A DNA stretch of 50,215 bases from Magnetococcales bacterium (GCA_015229005.1 JADGCL010000001.1:1-50215), one strand, 5' to 3'. Shown: positions 17,957 through 27,188, counted from the first letter of the stretch. The notes: a model not told the origin generated them from the sequence alone. Translations and numbers: made by a program.

Positions 17957-18814
17957 ATGGGACCATCCACCCGGTGGCAGGTGGCCATGCTCTCCGACAC
18001 GGGTCGCGGAAGAGTCGCCAACGAGGATGTCATCCTGGTGGATCGGGCCTGCGGCCTGGCGGTTGTGGCCGACGGGGTGGGCGGTCACAAGGGCGGAGTC
18101 GTCGCTGCCCGCACGGCCGTTGCCTCTGTTCGAGATGGCGTTCGCGAGAGGGTTCATCTCTTCGACCCGGAAAGCCCGCTCCCCGAACCGGGCAAGCTCT
18201 CGCGCATGGGGCGATGGATCCTGGACCTGCTCCTCGGCATCAACCAGGCCATCCACCTCAAGGCCCGGAAGGCGCCGGGGCGCCTGGGGGGGATGTGTAC
18301 CGCTCTGGTGATGGCCCTCTTCCACGGCAACCGGGTCATCATCGCCAACGTCGGGGATTGCCGCCTCTATCGCTTTCGGGAGAACCGTTGCGAACGACTG
18401 ACCACAGACCATACCCTCTACCAGGAGTGGCTCGACCGGGGCTGCCCGGCCTGGGAAGCCTGGGATTCCGTCTCGGCCCATGTTCTGGCGCAGGCACTGG
18501 GCAGTCAGGAAGAAGTTCGCCCGGCGGTCCGCGAGGAGAGGGTACTCCATGGGGATACCTTTCTTCTCTGTTCGGATGGCCTGACAGATATGGTGAAAGA
18601 GGAAGAGATCTTTCGTGTCGTCCAGCAGTCGGAGTCGTTGTCAGTCGCGGCGACCAGTTTGGTCGCCAAGGCAAACGCGGCAGGGGGAACGGATAACATC
18701 TCCGTTGTCCTGATTCGGACCTTGGGTCCCTTCCGCCCCAGGAGGGTCTGGTGGATGCCTCTTCGGGCGCTCTGGCATCGTCTCTCTTTCCAACTGCGGC
18801 TTGGCCAACCATGA
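17957..18814 (+). CDS. PP2C-type Ser/Thr protein phosphatase
   Basis: Metal-dependent protein phosphatase of 285 residues, the probable antagonist of the kinase encoded just upstream. PP2C motifs appear in order: SDTGRGRVANEDVI, the metal-binding VADGVGGHKGG, NVGDCRLYRF, LLCSDGLTD and GGTDNISVV. The ATG at 17957 follows AAGGGG closely; a GTG at 17951 overlapping the kinase stop would add two residues. The last 30 residues are basic and aromatic. Its end overlaps the PilZ gene by 4 bases. Confidence 0.93.
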   Translation: MGPSTRWQVAMLSDTGRGRVANEDVILVDRACGLAVVADGVGGHKGGVVAARTAVASVRDGVRERVHLFDPESPLPEPGKLSRMGRWILDLLLGINQAIHLKARKAPGRLGGMCTALVMALFHGNRVIIANVGDCRLYRFRENRCERLTTDHTLYQEWLDRGCPAWEAWDSVSAHVLAQALGSQEEVRPAVREERVLHGDTFLLCSDGLTDMVKEEEIFRVVQQSESLSVAATSLVAKANAAGGTDNISVVLIRTLGPFRPRRVWWMPLRALWHRLSFQLRLGQP

Positions 18815-19179
18815 CCTCCCAAGAGCGTTCACGATCCAAGAAAGGGGAAAGCAATCTGCGTCGGTGGGAAAGGAAGAGCCACGCGGTGACCCTGCTTCTC
18901 GCCCTGGACGGTCTTCAGGCGATTCCCGGCAAGAGCCGCGACGTCAGTTTGAGCGGGGTCTTCTTTGTTCCGGATGCGCTTCGGGACCTTAGGTTGGTTC
19001 GCCACGGCCATCGGGGCTCCCTGACCATGTCGGCAGGCGAGGGACCGCTGCGCTTCCCCTGCGAGGTGATTCGCGTTGCGGAGGGCGGTCTGGCTCTCAA
19101 TCTCCACGATCGGCAGGCCGCTTTCGGCATGGCCGTGACCCAGGAGATTTTCAATTCCCTGAAGTCACGGCGACCCTGA
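18811..19179 (+). CDS. PilZ-domain protein (probable c-di-GMP receptor)
   Basis: A 122-residue single-domain protein. The c-di-GMP-binding signature is present: an Arg cluster RRWERK near residue 20 and DVSLSGVFF near 47-55. The ATG overlaps the PP2C stop (ATGA), so it is translationally coupled to the phosphatase and is the third gene of the kinase operon. This suggests it is a substrate or effector of that pathway (inference). Confidence 0.85.
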   Translation: MTSQERSRSKKGESNLRRWERKSHAVTLLLALDGLQAIPGKSRDVSLSGVFFVPDALRDLRLVRHGHRGSLTMSAGEGPLRFPCEVIRVAEGGLALNLHDRQAAFGMAVTQEIFNSLKSRRP

Positions 19180-19205
19180 GGGCCGGCGGTCGTTCTTCCC
19201 CCCTT

Positions 19206-19241
19206 CGCGAGCCCCAGGACCGGGTTGGGACCGGGCTCGCG
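19206..19241. terminator. 9-bp hairpin between convergent genes
   Basis: Arms 19206-19214 and 19233-19241 are perfect complements with an 18-base loop, in the 94-base gap between the PilZ gene and the convergent DHH gene. It lacks a T-tract. Confidence 0.4.
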
Positions 19242-19273
19242 GATGGAGGGTTGTCGTGACCGGAGGGGGGGGA

Positions 19274-20212
19274 TCAGCCTTTGGCGACGAGCTGAGCGAC
19301 AAGCTCCTGAATGACCCGTTCGGCGTCTTCGGTGGGTACCTGGCAGGTCCCGGCGTTGGCGTGGCCGCCGCCGCCGTATTTGAGACACAGCTCACCGACA
19401 TTGCTTTGGCAACTGCGGTTGATGATGGACTTGCCGATGGGAAGGGCCACGTTCTGCTTCTTGAAGCCCCAGAGAACATGGATCGAGACGTTGATTTCCG
19501 GATGCATGGCGTAGATCATGAACCGGTTGCCGGCCCAGATGGTCTCTTCTTCCCTCAGATCGAGGATGATGACGTTGCCCTCGATTCGGGAACACTTCTC
19601 GATCTGTTCCTTGAATTTCTCCTCGTGATCGAAATAGCGGTCCACCCGTTGCCGGACATCGGGGAGTCCGAGAATGTCCTCGATATCCCACTCCCGGCAG
19701 TAGTCGATGAGCTGCATCATCAGTTGATAATTGGAGACCCGGAAGGTACGGAAACGACCGAGACCGGTACGGGCATCCATGATGAAGTTGAGGAGGTCCC
19801 AACCACCCGGGTTCAGGATCTCCTCCCGCGAGAACTGGGCGGCGTCGGACTTGTCGACTGCGGCCATCATGTCATCGGAGACGTTGGGAAACTTCTTCTT
19901 GCCCCCGTAGTAGTCATAGACGACCCGGGCGGCGGAGGGGGCATTAGGGTCGATGATGTGGTTCTTGGGTTTCACCCCGCCACCGCGCAACGTCTCGCTC
20001 AGGTGGTGATCGAAGGCCAGATGGACGCCCTCGACATAGGGAAGGTTGGTGGTGATGTCCTGATTGGTGACCTCTACCTTGCCGTCCTGCATGTCCTTGG
20101 GGTGGACGAACTTGATGTCTTCGACGAGGTTCAGTTCCTTCAGGAGGACGGCGCAGACCAGACCGTCGAAGTCGCTACGGGTCACCAGACGGAATTTCTT
20201 GTTCTCGGCCAC
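19274..20212 (-). CDS. DHH-family phosphoesterase
   Basis: A 312-residue protein of the DHH/DHHA1 superfamily, whose members include NrnA oligoribonucleases, cyclic-dinucleotide phosphodiesterases and exopolyphosphatases. Metal-binding motifs are SDFDG (13-17) and FDHH (67-70); the C-terminal DHHA1 substrate motif is GGGGHANAGT (near 288). No sensor or membrane domain is attached. The GTG at 20212 follows GGAG by 9 bases. Substrate cannot be read from the sequence. Confidence 0.85.
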   Translation of the reverse strand: MAENKKFRLVTRSDFDGLVCAVLLKELNLVEDIKFVHPKDMQDGKVEVTNQDITTNLPYVEGVHLAFDHHLSETLRGGGVKPKNHIIDPNAPSAARVVYDYYGGKKKFPNVSDDMMAAVDKSDAAQFSREEILNPGGWDLLNFIMDARTGLGRFRTFRVSNYQLMMQLIDYCREWDIEDILGLPDVRQRVDRYFDHEEKFKEQIEKCSRIEGNVIILDLREEETIWAGNRFMIYAMHPEINVSIHVLWGFKKQNVALPIGKSIINRSCQSNVGELCLKYGGGGHANAGTCQVPTEDAERVIQELVAQLVAKG

Positions 20213-20387
20213 TGTTCATGTCTCCCATGCGGATGCCGATCTCGGTGTTGAGGCCACCGGACCCATTTTACCCTCATTTCCTGCCTCCACCTCGACCGTC
20301 CTTCTGATACCATGCCGATCACTCCCAAGGCAACCGACATCACTTAAGCCCTGGCTCAAGCCCTGGTCCGCAGGGATCCGGCCGGCA

Positions 20388-21557
20388 TCAATTCCCTTCT
20401 GGTCCGAAGAGGTCCAACTGGCAGGGAATGGCTCCGTTGAAGAGCGAAAAATGTTGCAGGGAACGTAAGCCGATGGTTTGGCGCAAGGAGGCATTGGCGG
20501 TCAAGATGGCGGTGCGCCAGCCTGTGAACTCCTCGCCCAATTTTTTTCCCAGGGTCCGATAGAGTTTTCCCAGATGTGCCGCCTCGCCGATGCGCTCGCC
20601 GTAGGGGGGGTTGACAGCGAGGAGCCCAGTTCCATCCCCCGGGGGGGGACTGAGACTGGCGAGCGGTCGGCAGTCGATCGTGATGACCTCGGCGCAACCG
20701 GCCTTGAGGATGTTTTCCCGAGCCATGGCCACGGTCCCGGGGTGGTTGTCGAATCCAAGAAACCGATGTTTGGAGAGCGTGGCGGCGAGATTTCGGTCGC
20801 GGGCCTCGCGCTGGAGCTTCTCCCAGAGGGCCGGCGAAAAACCGGGGAGCGCCCCGAGACCACCCGGGTCGCGCCCGAGTCCTGGGGCCCGATCCGTGGC
20901 AAGCCAGGCGGCCTCCACGAGGAGCGTTCCCGAGCCGCACATGGGATCGACGAAGGGGGCTTCCGCCGCCAGTGCCTCCGGCCAGCCGGCGAGCATCAAG
21001 ATGCCCGCCGCCAGGTTTTCCTTCAGGGGGGCAGTGCCCCCGTCGAGGCGATAGCCGCGCCGGTGGAGGCTCCGACCGGAGAGATCGATGCCGATCTTGG
21101 CCCGCTGCCCCAGGAGACGAACCGAGATCCTGAGATCGGGGCTGTCCAGACGGACACTCGGGCGCACCCCGCAGCGGTCGCGGAAACGGTCGACCACTGC
21201 ATCCTTGACGGTCTGAGCGCCGAAGCGGGTATGCCGGAAGGCGCCGTTGGTGCCATGGAAATCGACCGCCAGGGTTCCCTGGGGGCGCAGGAAGCGCTCC
21301 CAGCGGATGGCACGAACGCCCGTCCCCAGTTCGGTGGGGGTGCCCGCCGGGAGGTCGGTCAGGGGGAGCAGAAGGCGATTGGCTAACCGTGACCAGAGGC
21401 ATACCCTGGCTGCCACCTCGGTCGTGGCGCGAAACCCGACGACCCCGGCGGCGCGGGCACGAACCTCCAGCGCTCCCAGACTTGCCAACTCCCGGGCCAG
21501 CAGGGACTCCAGCCCCCCGGGGACGGTCGCCAGGTAGGGGTGTTGTCCCTGACTCAA
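20388..21557 (-). CDS. THUMP-domain rRNA guanine-N2 methyltransferase, RlmL-like
   Basis: AdoMet-dependent methyltransferase of 389 residues, resembling the RlmL half of E. coli RlmKL (m2G2445 of 23S rRNA). It has an N-terminal ferredoxin-like/THUMP region (about 1-160), the AdoMet motif DPMCGSGTLLVEAA (about 205-218) and catalytic NPPYGER (about 315-321). The RlmK half is absent. The start is TTG with only a weak ribosome binding site, so the exact N terminus is uncertain. Confidence 0.88.
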   Translation of the reverse strand: MSQGQHPYLATVPGGLESLLARELASLGALEVRARAAGVVGFRATTEVAARVCLWSRLANRLLLPLTDLPAGTPTELGTGVRAIRWERFLRPQGTLAVDFHGTNGAFRHTRFGAQTVKDAVVDRFRDRCGVRPSVRLDSPDLRISVRLLGQRAKIGIDLSGRSLHRRGYRLDGGTAPLKENLAAGILMLAGWPEALAAEAPFVDPMCGSGTLLVEAAWLATDRAPGLGRDPGGLGALPGFSPALWEKLQREARDRNLAATLSKHRFLGFDNHPGTVAMARENILKAGCAEVITIDCRPLASLSPPPGDGTGLLAVNPPYGERIGEAAHLGKLYRTLGKKLGEEFTGWRTAILTANASLRQTIGLRSLQHFSLFNGAIPCQLDLFGPEGN

Positions 21558-21618
21558 TGGGGAACTGCCTGGAACGCGAACACCGACGACCGGGTCCCCA
21601 TTCCTGCACCATCCCGCA

Positions 21619-21894
21619 TCACGGCATGCCCAGGGCCCGTTTGTAGAGATCCAGCAGGGCCTCTTCCTCGTCCACCTGATGCGGCTCCATCTTGCGGATA
21701 CGGACGATCTGGCGCATCACCTTCGGCTCGAAACCGTTGTTCTTGGCCTCGGCATAGGTCTCCCGGATCATGGTGGCGATTTCGCCCTTTTCCTCCTCCA
21801 AACGCTCGATGCGCTCGATGTATTGCCTGAGCTGCTCCCCGGCGATGGAGTCATCCCCCGGACCGCCGTTCTCGTGTTTCGTTTCCTCTGCCAA
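21619..21894 (-). CDS. gapR: GapR/DUF2312 nucleoid-associated protein
   Basis: A 91-residue protein with a long N-terminal helix rich in Glu and Arg ([16 protein letters not shown]) followed by the family motif [22 protein letters not shown] and [13 protein letters not shown]. GapR of Caulobacter binds overtwisted AT-rich DNA ahead of forks and polymerases. The family is characteristic of Alphaproteobacteria, the main phylogenetic clue in this window. The start is TTG with GGAG 9 bases upstream. Confidence 0.9.
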   Translation of the reverse strand: MAEETKHENGGPGDDSIAGEQLRQYIERIERLEEEKGEIATMIRETYAEAKNNGFEPKVMRQIVRIRKMEPHQVDEEEALLDLYKRALGMP

Positions 21895-22280
21895 TGTTCC
21901 CGTCTCCGTGTAAGGTCACCCACCGACAAGGGCCTTTAATAGCCCGCCCGATCAAGAGCCTTGACAAACCCGCCCGGGGATACCACACCGACCGGACCCG
22001 TTTGTCAATGGGCCGCCGGAATCCAACCGGGAGTTTATTCGCGACCCCGGTCGGAGGACCAGTCTTTACGGGGCATCGCCCAGTTGTTACCATGCGACCG
22101 GGGGAGTTTCTCGGGGGGGGGAGGGGGATTCGGGAAGAGCAATCGGGGGATCCGGTACCGAAGGGGTGTGTGGGGTTGCCACCTTCGGGACTTGAGTGGG
22201 CGCCTCGCGCTCGAGCGGTGTGCCGGCGGGTTCGCCCGGTCGGTCCGGAGAAACGGGAACCAGGGAGGTCGGGAGCGAAC
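21895..22280. other. Divergent promoter region between gapR and the coiled-coil gene
   Basis: A 386-base gap. On the minus strand a TTGTCA box followed about 17-19 bases later by an AT-rich TATTAAA-like stretch (near 21940-21966) could be the gapR promoter. On the plus strand TTGACA occurs at 21961 without a clear -10. A frame open across the gap shows no homology or codon signature and was not called. Confidence 0.35.
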
Positions 22281-23993
22281 ATGGCCGAGGGCAAGGGCAG
22301 TGGCAATCCGGTGAAGCGGCTGGAGCAGAATATCGAGACCCTGCAACAGATCCCCGTTCTTTCCAAGGAGGGATTCCTCAATGTGGGCAACCACATGACG
22401 CTCCTCTCCAGCAGTTTTGCTTCAAGCGCCACCCGGGGCGTCTCCATTCAGGAACGGATCGACAGCGCCGGTGACCTCGGGCTGACCCCCCTGGGAGAGG
22501 ATTTGCGCAAGATCAACAACGAGATTCTCGGGGTCTTCACCGAGTTGCGCAAGCTCATGGATCACAAGACCGGCTTCTCCGAGCGCATGGATGCCATTGT
22601 CCAGTGGGGGCTGAGTCTGGAGCAGGATGCCTTCCTTCCACGCATCGTCGACCAGGTCAAGGGCGGTCCGGTCGTCGAACTGGAGGTCCAGACCATGGGG
22701 GCGGTCATCGACAACCTGATGCAGCAGACCAGGCCTTTGATCCAGGAGGTGGTCTCGGCCTGTCAGGAATCGAGCGATGTCATGGATCACCTCCATCGCC
22801 GCCTGACCGCCGCCCTGGAATCCTCGGAACACAACCTCGAAACCATCCGCGACAAGACCACGGCCACCGTTCGCCGCATGCTTCGGACCGTCAAAAAGGC
22901 CGTCGAGACCTGCAAGACCATGGAGACCACCTCGGAGGAGGTCAATCGGGTCGTCTTCGAGATGGTGCAGTCGACGCAGTACGACGACATCACCACCCAG
23001 AGAATCGAACACTCGATCACCACCCTGCGGCGGGCGGGGGAGAAGATCGCCGAGGGCAAAGGCCACGAAGCCGCGATCCGTTGGTTCGTGATCGCGCTCC
23101 GCATCACCTGCGAGCAGATCCAGGAGACCGGCGCTGACCTGGTCAAGGCCGTGCAGTCCATGCACATGAACCTGACCACCATCTCCGACCTCGGCGTCGA
23201 CCAGATCGCTCGCATCACCGAAGCCCGGAAGGTGGGCATGCGCTTCCACCAGGATTGCGCCGACATCACCTATCATCTGGGCTCGCTGCTGCGGCTCGGG
23301 ATCTTCGACGACGCCATTTCGATGGACGTCCTGAAGACCCTGTCGCAGGCGGAGAATTGTATCTTTCAGGCCAAGCGCGCCCTGGACATGTTGGGGATGA
23401 CGGCTACCCGGCTCCAGAAACTCACCGCCACCATCAAGACCCAGAGCAGTGGTCGCCTGGAGACCCTGGCCAAGTCCATTCTGGATCTTTCCGAGCGCAT
23501 CACTCGCGAGGGCAAGGAGAGAGGTCTGGAACTGGCCGACGCCACCAAACAACTCCAGGGGATCAGTCTCGATTATTCCGAGAGGGTCACCCCCTGCCTG
23601 ATGCGGACCTCCAGCATGCTCCGCCGGGTTCCCCTTGCCACCCAGCAGATGGACATCGGCAACAACGACATTCTTCAGATGTTGAACGAAAATCTGGGCG
23701 AGACCCAGGCTACAGCCACCGAAATCATGCTGCTTTCGGCTGAGTGGACCTTTCATGCCACCATTCAGAGGGCCATCGACCATGTGGTCGAGAGGCTGCA
23801 GTTGCTGATCCGGGAGGTGGGAGGCGCCATCGCCGATTCCATGCACGACCAGGATGTCCACGCCCTGGCGAATGAGTTCGATGACCTGGCCGCCCTCTAC
23901 ACCATGGAGAGCGAGAGGCGGGTCCATGGCACCGTCCTGGATACTGTGGTCGACGACGGCAGCGATCCCGGCGACGACTTCGAGCTTTTCTGA
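22281..23993 (+). CDS. Coiled-coil protein with CheZ-like motif, function unknown
   Basis: A 570-residue, almost entirely helical, soluble protein without signal peptide or membrane segment. A helix near 230-260 reads EMVQSTQYDDITTQRIEHS, resembling the QxxDxTxQ helix of CheZ phosphatases and related chemotaxis proteins. A similar but degenerate helix (SAEWTFHATIQRAIDHV) recurs near 500, suggesting an internal duplication. The C terminus is acidic (GDDFELF). ATG 22281 was chosen as the first codon where the coiled-coil pattern begins. It is a single gene with no chemotaxis neighbours. A role in receiver dephosphorylation or signalling scaffolding is only inference. Confidence 0.8.
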   Translation: MAEGKGSGNPVKRLEQNIETLQQIPVLSKEGFLNVGNHMTLLSSSFASSATRGVSIQERIDSAGDLGLTPLGEDLRKINNEILGVFTELRKLMDHKTGFSERMDAIVQWGLSLEQDAFLPRIVDQVKGGPVVELEVQTMGAVIDNLMQQTRPLIQEVVSACQESSDVMDHLHRRLTAALESSEHNLETIRDKTTATVRRMLRTVKKAVETCKTMETTSEEVNRVVFEMVQSTQYDDITTQRIEHSITTLRRAGEKIAEGKGHEAAIRWFVIALRITCEQIQETGADLVKAVQSMHMNLTTISDLGVDQIARITEARKVGMRFHQDCADITYHLGSLLRLGIFDDAISMDVLKTLSQAENCIFQAKRALDMLGMTATRLQKLTATIKTQSSGRLETLAKSILDLSERITREGKERGLELADATKQLQGISLDYSERVTPCLMRTSSMLRRVPLATQQMDIGNNDILQMLNENLGETQATATEIMLLSAEWTFHATIQRAIDHVVERLQLLIREVGGAIADSMHDQDVHALANEFDDLAALYTMESERRVHGTVLDTVVDDGSDPGDDFELF

Positions 23994-24417
23994 CTCTCCC
24001 GGGCCACGCGGGCGGACGGGTTTCGCCCGCGACCGATGTACCCGGGAATCCGACCGGGGGCCGGCGGGATGGACGGTTTTTTGGCAGAGGGCCTAGCCCT
24101 TGGGCGTGGCGACGCCTTCCGGTCCTGGTTCGGGGCTTGGCAGGGCGGTCGGCTTCTGTGGTCTTCCTTTCCTGGCCCGGCTATTGCATTCCGGAATCGA
24201 GCCCCGGAACCGCCGGCGACCACACAGACTTGAATCAATCTAAAGCAGAGAGAGGTGCCGACTAGCCGGCGGTTCCGGAGTCTGGTCGCTCTTCCGGGAG
24301 GTGACGTCGCCCGGGAGGGGAGCCCCAGGTGGTCTGGAGGGACAGCCTGGGAGCGCTCTCGCCCTTCCAAAGATTGGATATTTTTACCACTTTGCCAGGG
24401 TCTGTTCACAATTGGCC
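23994..24417. other. Intergenic region between convergent genes
   Basis: About 420 bases without a supportable gene. It holds the 14-bp inverted repeat at 24204-24278 and, at its right edge, the repeat at 24403-24421. Confidence 0.6.
24204..24278. repeat. 14-bp inverted repeat with 47-base spacer
   Basis: Arms 24204-24217 and 24265-24278 are exact complements and GC-rich. The spacer is AT-richer and unlike the surroundings. It could fold as a long-loop hairpin past the end of the coiled-coil gene. Confidence 0.6.
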
Positions 24418-24421
24418 CTAG
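24403..24421. repeat. 19-bp repeat, copy A, overlapping the cytochrome gene stop
   Basis: This 19-bp sequence recurs perfectly, in inverted orientation, at 29308-29326. In both places its TAG is the stop codon of the adjacent gene, and further similar bases follow. Confidence 0.8.
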
Positions 24422-25737
24422 AGGGAGGGGATGAGCAGCACCAGGTGCCAGATCTCCTCCTCGCTCAGCGTGTCGCGGAACGCCGGCATCTCCAGTCCGT
24501 GTTCGGTCCCCCCTTCGGCGATCGCCCAGTAGAGGAAGGCGTCCCGGTGAAGGAGGCCGCTGCCGGAGAGGGAGAGATTCGATGAAAGACTCTCCTTGGA
24601 CTGTCTGGGATCGGTGCCGGAGACGCGCCCGGAACTGCCATGGCACCGCTCGCAATGGATCCCGAAGAGAAGGCGACCGCTGTTGAGGGTATCCCAGGAG
24701 GTGGTGAGGGGATTGATGCGAGTCGCCGGTTTGGCGTCGTTGTCGATCCCGAGGTACTTCTTGTTGAACTCCGGGAAGACGAACCGATAAAAATACTCCT
24801 TGCGGGTGAGACCGGTTGCGGCCTTGAAGGATTTTTTGGATCCGACCTGCTGCGCTTGTACGGGGGAGGGGATTCTGACCTCTGGTGTCGACGGAGGAGG
24901 CACCTTGAGCCGACCAGCGTCGTTCCCGGGCGGTGAAACGGAGGATGGGGAATCTGCCGCCGGTTCGTCCGTTGCGGCGGGTTCTTTTCCGGAGGGTGAC
25001 TCGGCCACCCCACTTCCGGTCGGGAGTCCGGAGATCGGTGGCAGTCGCCCCAGATAATCCCGCAGATCGAAAACGAAGACCATCCCCACCAGCGCGACAG
25101 CGGCGGCCAACGACAGCCAGAATCGCTTCCTCCCGGAGAAGTCGCCGGCGTCGAATGCAATGACCGGGGGGGCTGATGGTCGCACCAACGGCGGTCGGAT
25201 GCGGTCTTTCAAGGGATCGGGAGGCGGCAGAACCTCTCGTTCTGGAGAGGGCGCCACCGGGGAATCGAGGTGATCCCGCCGTTCGTTCCGCCGGCGGTCT
25301 GTCCCACGCCGGCGCCCGGAGCGTCGTTCGATCCGGGCCAGGTATTGGGCAAAGGCCTCGGCATCGTTCTCTTCGTGGGGGAGGTCTCCCCGGATCAGGA
25401 TCGCGCAGATCTCCCCGAGGGGATTCCGGGTGACCGAAAGCTCTCCTTTTTCCATGAGAAAAGAGTAAAAATCAACCAGTACGGAGGCCACCTTGGCCGG
25501 GTGGGCCAGGCGCCGACGACGCAGGGACTCCTCGACGAACTCGTACAGATCGCAACTGCTGGCCTCGGCGAAGGCCTTGTTGCGATGCCCGAGGAAGGCC
25601 CCCAAGGGGATCAGTACCTCGGTGACATCGACAAGTTCGTCCTCCCGACCGGCGGCGGAGAGGTGTGCGGAAAAGGCAGCCAGAATATCGGGGGCCGCGT
25701 CAGCTTCGGAATTTTTCGGAAAGGACATCTCTTCCAT
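24418..25737 (-). CDS. Membrane-anchored c-type cytochrome with integrase-like N-terminal domain
   Basis: A 439-residue protein. Residues about 30-115 form a helical domain resembling the core-binding (SAM-like) domain of tyrosine recombinases (CDLYEFVEESLRRRR ... NPLGEI), without any catalytic recombinase domain. An Arg-rich stretch (138-154) and a Pro-rich linker precede one membrane helix (206-224). After a second Pro/Ser-rich linker comes a C-terminal heme c domain with CERCH at 362-366 and a likely axial Met417 in LEMPAF. Topology is thus cytoplasmic N terminus, periplasmic heme. ATG 25737 follows AAAGGA. The M48 protease gene lies 89 bases upstream on the same strand. Redox partner and role unknown. 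Confidence 0.85.
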   Translation of the reverse strand: MEEMSFPKNSEADAAPDILAAFSAHLSAAGREDELVDVTEVLIPLGAFLGHRNKAFAEASSCDLYEFVEESLRRRRLAHPAKVASVLVDFYSFLMEKGELSVTRNPLGEICAILIRGDLPHEENDAEAFAQYLARIERRSGRRRGTDRRRNERRDHLDSPVAPSPEREVLPPPDPLKDRIRPPLVRPSAPPVIAFDAGDFSGRKRFWLSLAAAVALVGMVFVFDLRDYLGRLPPISGLPTGSGVAESPSGKEPAATDEPAADSPSSVSPPGNDAGRLKVPPPSTPEVRIPSPVQAQQVGSKKSFKAATGLTRKEYFYRFVFPEFNKKYLGIDNDAKPATRINPLTTSWDTLNSGRLLFGIHCERCHGSSGRVSGTDPRQSKESLSSNLSLSGSGLLHRDAFLYWAIAEGGTEHGLEMPAFRDTLSEEEIWHLVLLIPSL

Positions 25738-25826
25738 GAGGGGATTCCTTTCAGTGAACCGCCCCGGAAGAAGTCCGCGATGGCCCGTCGGCGATCGACC
25801 GGGGGCTGGTCTCTTCGCTGGACCGG

Positions 25827-27188
25827 TCAGCGTTTGCGGCGTACATACCCCCACTCCTGCAATCTCTCCAGAGCGTGCTGTGCCTGCGGGCCTGAGTTGA
25901 CCTGTTGGAGATAGCGCTTGTACTCCTCGGCGGCGGCACGACGGTCGGACTGACCTTCAAGGCTGAACCCCTTCAGAAAGATGACCGTGGAGTTTCCCGG
26001 CAGACGTTTTTCGTACCTGTCGAAAGCCAGGAAAGCCTCTCCCGGGGCATTATCGGCCAATCGGGCGATCCCCAGGGCCAAGTCGGCGCCGGGCTCCGCC
26101 GGATTGCTCTCGCGGGCCAACTCGGCGTAACGCACGGCCTTTCGGGGTTGGTCAAGACCCAAATGGCATTGGGACATCATCCTGAGGCCCGCGTAATCCT
26201 CCGGAGCCAGCTCCAGGGCTTGGGAAAGGGCGACCTTGGCCGCGGGGAACTCCTTTTTGCCCATCTCTTTCTCCGCCCGTTGCATCAGTTCGATGGCCGG
26301 ACGGATTCGTCGCAGGGAGGCGGTGTTGTCAAGGAAGCGCTCCCGCCCTTCCGGGGCATTGGCGAAGCCTGCAAAACGTCCCTGGCTCTGCTTCAGGGCG
26401 GTTTGGAAACGTTCGTTGCTCATGGGGTGGGTGGCAAACATCAACTCGACGGCGCCGGGTTGTTTTTCGGAGGTGCGACGGAGGAGATCCATGAGTCCGA
26501 CCATCCCCTTGGGCGGATAGCCGGCACGGGTCATATACTCCATTCCCAGGTCGTCCGCCTCGCGTTCGTTTTCCCGACTGTAGTGGGCGAGCATGGCGCC
26601 GGAGGCCAATCCCCCAAGGCTGGCCACCCATTCTCCAGCCCTTGAATTGTTTTTGCCGATGGCCGAGGCCACCCCGACCAGAACGAGCTGTCCGAGGATA
26701 CCCTTGGTCTGCCTCTGGGCGGCATGCCGGGCATTGACGTGCCCGATTTCATGTCCGAGAAGAGCGGCCAACTCACTCTCGTTCTCGAGTCCGGACAGAA
26801 TACCGCGGGTCACGCCCATGCTGCCGCCGGGAAAGGTGTAGGCGTTGACATGGACCGCGTTCAGCACCCGATAATTGTAGGGGGCCTGAGGTCGGTGGGA
26901 ACGCTTGGTCAGGCGCTCCCCCACCTCGGCCAGGTAGGCATTGAGTCGCCGATCCTGGACCGGGCCGTAGTCGACCGAAAACTGGTGGGGGGATTGTTCC
27001 TTGTCGATGGTGATCTCTTCACCCTCCGACAGAAGCATCAGCTCCTTTTTGCCAGTCACCGGGTTGACGGCGCACCCTCCCAGACCGAAGCCGGGCAGGA
27101 ACGCCAGGGAACCTATCGACGCCAGACGCAGGAATTGCCGCCGGGAGGCGCTGTTGCGGTGGAGGGGGGAACGGCAGGAAGGTGACAT
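25827..27188 (-). CDS. M48-family metalloprotease lipoprotein with TPR tail (BepA-like)
   Basis: A 453-residue periplasmic zinc protease. The N terminus has a twin-arginine motif (SRRQFL, 15-20), a hydrophobic core and a lipobox ending at Cys39 (LGGC), so it is probably a Tat- or Sec-exported lipoprotein. Zinc motif HEIGH is at 146-150, with the third-ligand region ENEREAD near 206-212. The C-terminal third is TPR-like. This matches BepA/YfgC, which degrades or helps assemble outer-membrane proteins. ATG 27188 follows GAGGAG by 9 bases. It shares a strand and probable transcript with the cytochrome gene. Confidence 0.92.
   Translation of the reverse strand: MSPSCRSPLHRNSASRRQFLRLASIGSLAFLPGFGLGGCAVNPVTGKKELMLLSEGEEITIDKEQSPHQFSVDYGPVQDRRLNAYLAEVGERLTKRSHRPQAPYNYRVLNAVHVNAYTFPGGSMGVTRGILSGLENESELAALLGHEIGHVNARHAAQRQTKGILGQLVLVGVASAIGKNNSRAGEWVASLGGLASGAMLAHYSRENEREADDLGMEYMTRAGYPPKGMVGLMDLLRRTSEKQPGAVELMFATHPMSNERFQTALKQSQGRFAGFANAPEGRERFLDNTASLRRIRPAIELMQRAEKEMGKKEFPAAKVALSQALELAPEDYAGLRMMSQCHLGLDQPRKAVRYAELARESNPAEPGADLALGIARLADNAPGEAFLAFDRYEKRLPGNSTVIFLKGFSLEGQSDRRAAAEEYKRYLQQVNSGPQAQHALERLQEWGYVRRKR

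Noticed and set aside
21894-22280. N-terminal extension of the coiled-coil protein by 129 residues
   Set aside because: Rich in Arg, Gly and Pro without domain character; a good ATG exists at 22281.
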